A stretch of DNA of 23,500 nt, from contig RPFO01000595.1 in assembly GCA_009746045.1 (NCBI GenBank), positions 64,001-87,500 on the forward strand, in the 5' to 3' direction. This DNA comes from Mesostigma viride (Eukaryota; Streptophyta; Mesostigmatophyceae; Mesostigmatales; Mesostigmataceae). A program made the position numbers and the translations under genes. The notes beneath the pieces are model-generated. The model saw only the letters and a list, made by a program, of their open reading frames with translations. It was not told the origin of the DNA and made no database searches. Each line of letters starts with the position of its first letter. Position 1 is the first letter of the stretch. Below are positions 18,001 to 23,500 of the stretch, in pieces.

Positions 18001-21000
18001 GTCATTGTTTCTCTTGCAGCAAGGTTGGTGACCCTGCAAGGTTTGTGACCCTGTCGGATCGGGCATAGATTCGAAAATAAAAGACACAAAGCCTTCCGTC
18101 ACATTTACGCTGACAGTAAACCTCGAATCCTGTGTCAAAACACAGATATGCTTGATTATAACGAGCTCTATTATAACGAGCTCTATTATAACGAGCTTCG
18201 AACTCTATGTGAATAATCATTGTTGATGATCTTCTGTTTCCCATTCTAAACTGGTAAGACCGGCTTTATAGTTTTCAACAAGTAGACTTTTGAGGATGGG
18301 TTGTAAATATACATGAGTGTGCTTTGGGGGGTTGTTGCTTGCCTTTTGCCCCTTGGTTGACTACTGCCACAGAACCCTCCGATTGATCCTTTCTGATTTG
18401 TCCATCTCTTACCACAAGACACTTCACCAAGAAGCACGTACCAGCTAGAATATCCTCAAAAGGAATTTCCGAATTCCTTTCACTTAAGTTGACATATTGT
18501 TGGACAACTATGCAAGCAAATGTTCCCAGTGGGTACAAGCAGAAAGCCAAAAAGAGGGAGGGGGGGGGGGGGCGGGGATGGTCCATCATATGAAAATCTT
18601 ATTACCATTTAATGTTGCTACGCACACCCTGTAACCTTGCTATTCTCTTAAAAGAAAAAAGCTGAAAACACCTGGGGCGCCAATCTATACTTGGGGCTTT
18701 CACAGATTAATTGTGCTTCAAATGCACTTGCATGGCATGCCAAAAGCTGTCAAGCCGCTCTTATTCTGACAGCTGCAATCTATTCAATCTGTGTTTCCGG
18801 TGCTCAAAAACACGACTCTTGTTACCTAGAATGTGCACTTATTGTGCTTTCTCCCGGAACAGCGTGCCCTTGTAATATACTTAGACAAGGATAACCACCC
18901 ATAAAACGCATAGGCCCAGCTTGAGCTCAATAAGATGTGAGCTCAATAAGTTATATATTGAAGGACGCAGTCACAGCACCCTCAACGCGCTCAAGATACA
19001 CACTAGGTTGCGACTGGCGCACGAGCCACATACCTGTGTGTCTAGGCACCCTGTGTGGCGGCCCCCCCCGGCAGAGTGTCTGGGTACATAAATGCCTGGA
19101 GGTCCTTTGATAAGCAAGACATGCTGAAGAGCCCCGTTTTAAGCCCGCCGCGTCCGGTGGCGCTGTTGTTGTGCAGTACCTCGAGGGCCAGAGGGACGTC
19201 ATCTGCCAGAAAAGGCGCGATCACCACGGCGTCATAGTCGCTGGCGCCAGTACTGCCGTTGTTCCAATTCAGCAGCTCCGTGAGCCCATACACAAACACA
19301 GGGCGGGGCGATAGCCCGGGCGGAGAGAGCTTCACTTGTAGCTGGGCTTGGCCAAGTAGACTGCATAGACCTGCTTGGACGGCACTCCCATTCATTAACA
19401 TCGGGTCCTTCCACCCATCACAAAACATAGACCACACCCCTGTGCCTGCAGCCAGATCTCCCTGGGCTGGCAGACGCCAGAAGTTTGCCGCATACGAGAG
19501 GCTGTCGTTGAAAAAGCCGTCCACGAAGTTATGCACCACCTGAGCCACAGCGGCAGGTAAGGCAGCGGCGCATACACGAGCACCGACGGCCCCGGCACGT
19601 CCCTGAGGCGGTCCCTGGTGGTGCGCCCCAGGGTCGCCCATCCCCTTGGGGATGGGCCAATGTACCCATCCGCTGAGACTTGAGCCAGGAACGCATCCAC
19701 GGGGAGGGCCTCATCCCGGTACCCTCCCAGCCAGTAGGTGCGGTTCCCCTTGATCTGGCCGAGACGAACCATGGCTTGCTGCAACGGTATGTCAACAAGA
19801 AAGAAGACCGAGTCGAGGCTAAGTATCGACGTCCAGTTGTCCTCGGTGAGTGCCGCGTTGGCGACCATTTGCGGAAAACCCGCTGTTAAAGTCTGCGTCT
19901 TGCCCCATCAACCTGCGAAGAGCAGCGGACACAAGATGACACACACAACCAACCATACGCCAACGATGCAATCATGCAAATGCCCTTGTAGGTACGCCAA
20001 GAACCGCAGCAGATGATAGCAAATACTAGCAGATGACAGCAGATGATAGCAAATACTAGCAGATGACAGCAGATGATAGCAAATACTAGCAGATGACAGC
20101 AGATGATAGCAAATACTAGCAGATGACAGCAGATGATAGCAAATACTAGCAGATGACAGCAGATGATAATTGAGAGCAGAATGATAGCAAGACACTGGCT
20201 GCCCCTCCAGCCTTAGCTTTCGGGTGGTGCCGGCAGATGCATGGTGGGAAACAAGGGCCCTAAACGTGCAGCGGCTGCAGTGAAATTCAAGGTAAGGCCA
20301 AGCAGGTCGCAATGAGATGCCCATGACAGCTGGCAAGAGCATGTCGTCACAAAGGAACCCACACAAGCAAGGGCCCAGCATTTGGGCAGGGGCTTGACCT
20401 GGGCTGGTCACTGGCAGACGCATTGGAGCGAGCAATCAGTGATCCAGTCTGAGTGAAGAAGTAAGAATGCAGAATAAGTCAGAGCAAACAATCCAAGTCT
20501 GGAAGGAACCCCATCCATGCATGTTGCAGCAGGGTGGCGTGCCCCACAAATACTGGGTCGAACCGGGCTGAATCCAAGCTGAAAATTTGCAGGGACAGAA
20601 AATTTGTGGCATCAGGCCTGGAGGGCTTGTCGGAGTACTCCCTAACATGCCTGAAAGACCAGGGAAGGGAAGGCTCGAGATGCCACCTGAGTGATGCACC
20701 ATGGTTCATGCTGCACTGGCCACACCATGCTGCGCTCAAGTTCTTGCATATTCTACTTGTAGTCGATTAGCAGCTCACAGCCTCTGGTCAGCTAGGAACA
20801 GCTGTGCAGTTGCCAGCAGGCCTTGATCAGTGGTCACCAAAGAACATCAATGCGAGCGCAGCGCATGCCCTACTGGTCACCCACCAAGTGTACGATGTCC
20901 TGGCATGTCCCTGTGCGTTCCATCAGCCCTGCGATGACCTCCCGCCGCACCTCCAACACGGTGGGCAGCGTGGCCACGTGGAAGTTGACGCTGGATCGGG

Positions 21001-21106
21001 GGAAGCACGCGCAGCCGGTTGCGGTTGTGTTGGCAACGCCGGGGTCGCCGCACACGGGGAACCCTTCCTCTCGGCACACCTCACGTGCAATGTCCGCGTC
21101 CGTCAC
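9182..21106 (-). CDS. receptor-type class III nucleotide cyclase (seven exons, gene-level entry)
   Basis: Exons read leftwards: 21106-20885, 19892-19034, 17298-16729, 14740-14669, 14167-13137, 12313-12076, 9970-9182. All joins agree in phase (phase 0, except 13137/12313, which splits one Arg codon 2+1). The product is about 1,250 residues: an extracellular part, an EGF-like module, a single transmembrane helix, two cyclase domains and a Ser/Arg-rich tail. It would sit in the plasma or flagellar membrane and make cAMP or cGMP on ligand binding; the ligand is unknown. Domain 1 keeps the metal aspartates and domain 2 keeps the Asn/Arg pair, so a composite site is inferred. Purine specificity is unresolved: the position of the purine-binding Lys/Glu reads Glu in domain 2 (E-K-E-G-N), which alone is not decisive. 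The true start may lie beyond 21106. Two frameshifts in the second exon need checking. Confidence 0.75.
10329..10940. repeat. (CCTT)n microsatellite
   Basis: About 600 bp of CCTT units on the + strand. Interruptions are CTTTTTTCC near 10573, CCTCCCGTCCTCC near 10774-10786, CTTCTTTCC near 10816, and CCTCCCGTCCACCCG at the right border. One strand is pure purine over long runs. Confidence 0.97.
10941..12060. repeat. (CCCT)n microsatellite with trinucleotide slips
   Basis: About 1.1 kb of CCCT units, with frequent 3-base slips (CCT instead of CCCT), a few CTGCC variants at the left end, and a C12 run near 11831-11842. It directly continues the CCTT array. Long 'proteins' of F-L-P-S or S-L-P-P read from it are artefacts. 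Confidence 0.97.
12076..12313 (-). CDS. cyclase exon 6: second cyclase domain, Asn/Arg half
   Basis: Encodes [20 protein letters not shown], then [34 protein letters not shown] and [12 protein letters not shown]. The N-R-A-A-R-M motif holds the transition-state Asn (codon 12214-12216) and Arg (12202-12204) of class III cyclases. The exon starts with the third base of an Arg codon split over intron 5, and ends phase 0. Confidence 0.85.
12314..13136 (-). other. cyclase intron 5
   Basis: 823 bp with donor CCG|GTAAGG and acceptor TTGCCCTGCAG. It holds a 21-bp minisatellite (12890-13049). The open - strand stretch 12572-12796 was considered but not accepted as an exon, because the flanking exons already join in phase within the domain. 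Confidence 0.8.
12890..13049. repeat. 21-bp minisatellite, seven full units
   Basis: The consensus is GAGCTCTCCATTATCTGATG plus A. Full units start at 12901, 12922, 12943, 12964, 12985, 13006 and 13027, preceded by a partial unit from 12890. Most units carry the palindrome GAGCTC. The period is divisible by three, so open frames of 7-residue repeats appear on both strands. Confidence 0.93.
13137..14167 (-). CDS. cyclase exon 5: rest of first cyclase domain and start of the second
   Basis: 343 codons plus 2 nt. Domain 1 continues as [20 protein letters not shown], with the second metal Asp in EGDAF (codon 14111-14113). A longer insert ([20 protein letters not shown] and following) leads to [15 protein letters not shown] and [15 protein letters not shown], where the usual N..A.R reads T..A.K (Thr 13802-13804, Lys 13793-13795). 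A linker of about 90 residues follows. Domain 2 starts [15 protein letters not shown], with Phe (13487-13489) where the first metal Asp should be, and [14 protein letters not shown] has Asn (13361-13363) at the second. It ends TSRLLF and part of an Arg codon. Confidence 0.85.
14168..14668 (-). other. cyclase intron 4
   Basis: 501 bp, donor AAG|GTGAGT, acceptor GTCTGCTTGCAG, phase 0. It contains six perfect GCCTAA units at 14444-14480. Confidence 0.85.
14444..14480. repeat. (GCCTAA)6 / (TTAGGC)6 tract
   Basis: 37 bp, six perfect units plus one base. TTAGGC is the nematode-type telomere unit; green algae use TTTTAGGG, TTTAGGG or TTAGGG. At this length and inside an intron it is best read as an ordinary microsatellite. 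Confidence 0.92.
14669..14740 (-). CDS. cyclase exon 4: 24-codon exon of first cyclase domain
   Basis: Encodes [20 protein letters not shown] then IHHK. Joined to the preceding exon it gives [12 protein letters not shown], the first strand and metal-binding loop of class III cyclases. The 72-bp length, acceptor TTTCAACACAG, donor GTGAGT and phase 0 on both sides support it strongly although it is too short to stand out as an ORF. Confidence 0.9.
14880..15335. repeat. compound microsatellite (GGA)n-(ACTAGT)n-(AGT)n-(GGA)n
   Basis: Purine-only GGA/GGGGA at 14880-14951. TAGTAGTAGTACTAGT leads into ACTAGT hexamers to about 15012, then AGT trinucleotides to about 15087, and GGA trinucleotides with a G12-type run (15140-15150) to 15335. 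The ACTAGT part is self-complementary. Confidence 0.95.
15340..15387. repeat. 12-bp repeat, left block
   Basis: Four degenerate units of TAAATGAGGAGG / TAAGTGAGGACG. The same unit reappears 700 bp away at 16091-16150. Confidence 0.85.
15482..15722. repeat. 59-bp direct duplication with an internal palindrome
   Basis: 15482-15540 and 15664-15722 are identical over 59 bp. Each contains ATGCTGGG-GG-CCCAGCAT. An extra copy of only the first 18 bases, GTTGGTTATTGTAGCACC, lies at 15646-15663, so the second copy has a stuttered start. A related duplication of about 50 bp (TACTGACT...GGCGCAGGTA) lies at 15793-15846 and 15851-15900. Confidence 0.9.
16091..16150. repeat. 12-bp repeat, right block
   Basis: Five units of TAAATGAGGAGG with few changes (TAAATGAGGAAG, TAAAGGAGGAG). 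They are more uniform than the left block at 15340-15387. Confidence 0.88.
16729..17298 (-). CDS. cyclase exon 3: EGF-like module, transmembrane helix, start of cyclase domain
   Basis: 190 codons. It begins [20 protein letters not shown] (helical ectodomain part), then a Cys-rich module [20 protein letters not shown] / YCQFPT ... [17 protein letters not shown] with EGF spacing. [20 protein letters not shown] then LLC follows, a single membrane-spanning segment with basic residues on its cytoplasmic side ([14 protein letters not shown]). The exon ends ASVFTD, whose Asp (16729-16731) is the first metal ligand of cyclase domain 1. The start at 17298 uses the first AG after a pyrimidine-rich stretch (GGGCAACAG); CTCCAG six bases further is the alternative. 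Type I membrane topology is inferred. Confidence 0.8.
17741..17985. repeat. 35-bp minisatellite, seven units
   Basis: Units start every 35 bp from 17741 (AGCTCCTATTCTTGYTACGT then GGTTATGTCCTCACA). Two alternating variants, CTTGTTACG and CACATCACG, suggest a 70-bp higher-order period in the right half. Confidence 0.93.
18156..18198. repeat. 15-bp tandem repeat, nearly three units
   Basis: TTATAACGAGCTCTA occurs at 18156 and 18171, with a partial copy at 18186. Two copies carry the same GAGCTC palindrome as the 21-bp array at 12890. Confidence 0.93.
19034..19892 (-). CDS. cyclase exon 2: large extracellular domain (two apparent frameshifts)
   Basis: About 286 codons. It opens [20 protein letters not shown] and includes [92 protein letters not shown] and [14 protein letters not shown]. 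The several N-x-S/T sequons suit a secreted domain. It may be a periplasmic-binding-protein-like sensor as in other algal receptor cyclases; that is inference. Near 19551-19554 the frame shifts by one (LPYLPLW versus the expected continuation into VAQVVHN). Near the G8 run at 19061-19068 another shift is needed to avoid TAG at 19042 and reach donor CAG|GTATGT. The start uses acceptor GACGCAG; a TGA lies just upstream in frame. Confidence 0.65.
19893..20884 (-). other. cyclase intron 1 (as seen in this window)
   Basis: 992 bp between donor TTG|GTGGGT and acceptor GACGCAG. It contains the 30-bp perfect tandem repeat at 20011-20168. An additional exon around 20180-20300 is possible but not supported by motifs. 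Confidence 0.5.
20011..20168. repeat. 30-bp perfect minisatellite, 5.3 units
   Basis: Units at 20011, 20041, 20071, 20101 and 20131 are identical, plus 8 bases. Each is three related 10-mers (AGATGATAGC, AAATACTAGC, AGATGACAGC), so an older 10-bp repeat was amplified as a trimer. There are no spacers, so it is not a CRISPR array. Confidence 0.97.
20885..21106 (-). CDS. cyclase exon 1 of those visible: Cys-rich N-terminal ectodomain part
   Basis: 74 codons: [60 protein letters not shown], then [14 protein letters not shown]. The acceptor TGCATGCAG at 21107 and a phase 0 donor GTGGGT at 20884 frame it. Five cysteines and an N-T-T sequon fit a secreted domain. Membership in the cyclase gene is inferred from strand, phase and position. 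The initiating exon and signal peptide are not seen; they probably lie within or beyond the microsatellites to the right. Confidence 0.55.
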
Positions 21107-21399
21107 CTGCATGCACATTTTGGTTGCAGTGTGGTTGCCCACCAGGCAGATATTTCCGATGGATGTCATCAGCAGCCACGCAGAACATCCTTCATGTCAG
21201 GGGAGCATAGGCCGCATATGACAGTCGTGTGGGTAGGGCACAGGCTTAGATATAATGGTGGATATCGCAACGGCGGCCGTGGGTTTTGCTCTGCGTGGAC
21301 TAGTGGCTTTCTACCTGCCTAGTGGTAAACCTGATTCGTCCTCGCCTTCCTCCGATATAATCACATACGTGACCGCAGCTAGGAGGAACCGAAGAACAC
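21107..21399. other. non-coding stretch before the microsatellite block
   Basis: No exon with recognisable motifs was found on either strand. It presumably belongs to an upstream intron or the 5' region of the cyclase gene. Confidence 0.4.
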
Positions 21400-21935
21400 G
21401 GGGAGAAGAAGAAAGGAGAAGGAGAAGAAGAAGAAAAGAAGAAAGAACGAAAAGAAGAAGAAGAAGAAGAAGAAGAAGAAGAAGAAGAAGAAGAAGAAGA
21501 AGAAGAAGAAAGAAGAGAGAAGAAGAAGAAGAAGAAGAAGAAAGAAGAAGAAGAAAGAAAAAGAAGAAGAAGAAGAAGAAGAGAAGAGAAGAAGAAGAAG
21601 AAAAGAAGAAGAAGAAGAAAAAAGAAGAAGAAGAAGAAGAAGAAGAAAGAAGAAGAAGAAGAAGAAGAAGAAGAAGAAGAAGAAGAGGAGAGAAGAAGAA
21701 GAAGAAGAAGAAGAAGAAGAAGAAAGAAGAAGAAGAAGACGAAGAAGAAGACGAAGGAGGGAAAGAAGAGGAGAAAGAAGAAGAAGAAGGAGAGAAGAGA
21801 AGAAGAAGAAGAAGAAGAAGAAGAAGAAAAAGAAGATGAAGAAGAAGAAGAAGAAGAAGAAGGGCGAAGAAGAAGAAGAAGAAGAAGGAAGGAAGAAGGA
21901 AGAAGAAGAAGAAGAAGAAGAAGAAAGAAGAAGAA
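21400..21935. repeat. (GAA)n polypurine microsatellite
   Basis: About 535 bp almost purely A and G on the + strand, mostly GAA with AAAG, GGAG and GAGA slips and two GAC variants near 21739-21752. The predicted K/R/E-rich or S/F/L-rich proteins are artefacts. Confidence 0.97.

Positions 21936-23500
<1,565 letters not shown>

Larger units (their letters stand above)
17299..19033 (-). other. cyclase intron 2
   Basis: About 1,735 bp, donor CAG|GTATGT. It carries the 35-bp and 15-bp minisatellites and a G14 run near 18559. A small further exon cannot be excluded, but none was recognised. Confidence 0.6.

Noticed and set aside
17752-18048. 98-residue ORF with repeated 'VMSSQAP' type segments
   Set aside because: It arises from the 35-bp minisatellite; the 35-bp period is not a multiple of three, so no stable protein repeat is encoded.
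18275-18589. - strand ORF of 104 residues in cyclase intron 2
   Set aside because: No domain, ends in sequence without a good donor, and starts in a G-rich tract. Probably chance.
20011-20168. CRISPR-like regular 30-bp repeat
   Set aside because: Units are directly adjacent with no spacers, in eukaryotic intron sequence. It is a minisatellite.

Overview
This is nuclear DNA from a eukaryote, most likely a chlorophyte green alga of the Chlamydomonadales/volvocine type. The evidence is intron-split genes with GTGAGT/GTAAGT donors and GCAG-type acceptors, a receptor-type class III nucleotide cyclase of the kind expanded in Chlamydomonas relatives, LINE-like retroelement debris, and an exceptional microsatellite load (roughly a quarter of the window). 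The species cannot be fixed from sequence alone. No bacterial-style operon, rRNA, tRNA or CRISPR array was seen.

Layout, left to right. (1) 845-1742, + strand: the last two exons of a SNF2-family ATPase/helicase (SHPRH-like C-terminal helicase motifs V and VI). Its earlier exons are not visible in the first 844 bases. (2) 1743-2420: non-coding, with a possible degenerate element bounded by a 13-bp inverted repeat. (3) About 2368-8480: a nest of at least four decayed copies, plus three 3'-end fragments, of retroelements that encode only a LINE-1-type ORF1 protein (coiled coil, RRM-like and C-terminal domain). No reverse transcriptase or endonuclease is seen. They end in (TTAA)n tails, fall into two subfamilies, and lie in both orientations, sometimes tail to tail. 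A 756-bp (ATGG)n array has grown inside this cluster. (4) 8589-9157: a 569-bp element with terminal inverted repeats and a TGTA target duplication, lying 24 bp beyond the stop codon of the next gene. (5) 9182-21106, - strand: a receptor nucleotide cyclase gene reconstructed from seven exons whose junctions agree in phase. It has a cysteine-containing ectodomain part, a larger extracellular domain, an EGF-like module, one transmembrane helix, then two cyclase domains and a low-complexity tail. (6) 21400-23500: a microsatellite mosaic from (GAA)n through GC-rich hexamers to at least 177 perfect CAG units running off the window edge.

How it fits together. The cyclase is the only near-complete gene. 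Its two catalytic domains look complementary: the first keeps both metal-binding aspartates but has lost the transition-state Asn/Arg pair, and the second has lost the aspartates but keeps the Asn/Arg pair. This suggests one composite active site formed within the chain, as in animal transmembrane adenylyl cyclases. Its introns hold nearly all the tandem repeats of the right half, including a 1.7-kb pyrimidine/purine tract in the intron before the last exon. Two apparent frameshifts in the ectodomain exon leave open whether the gene is intact (assembly error) or decaying.
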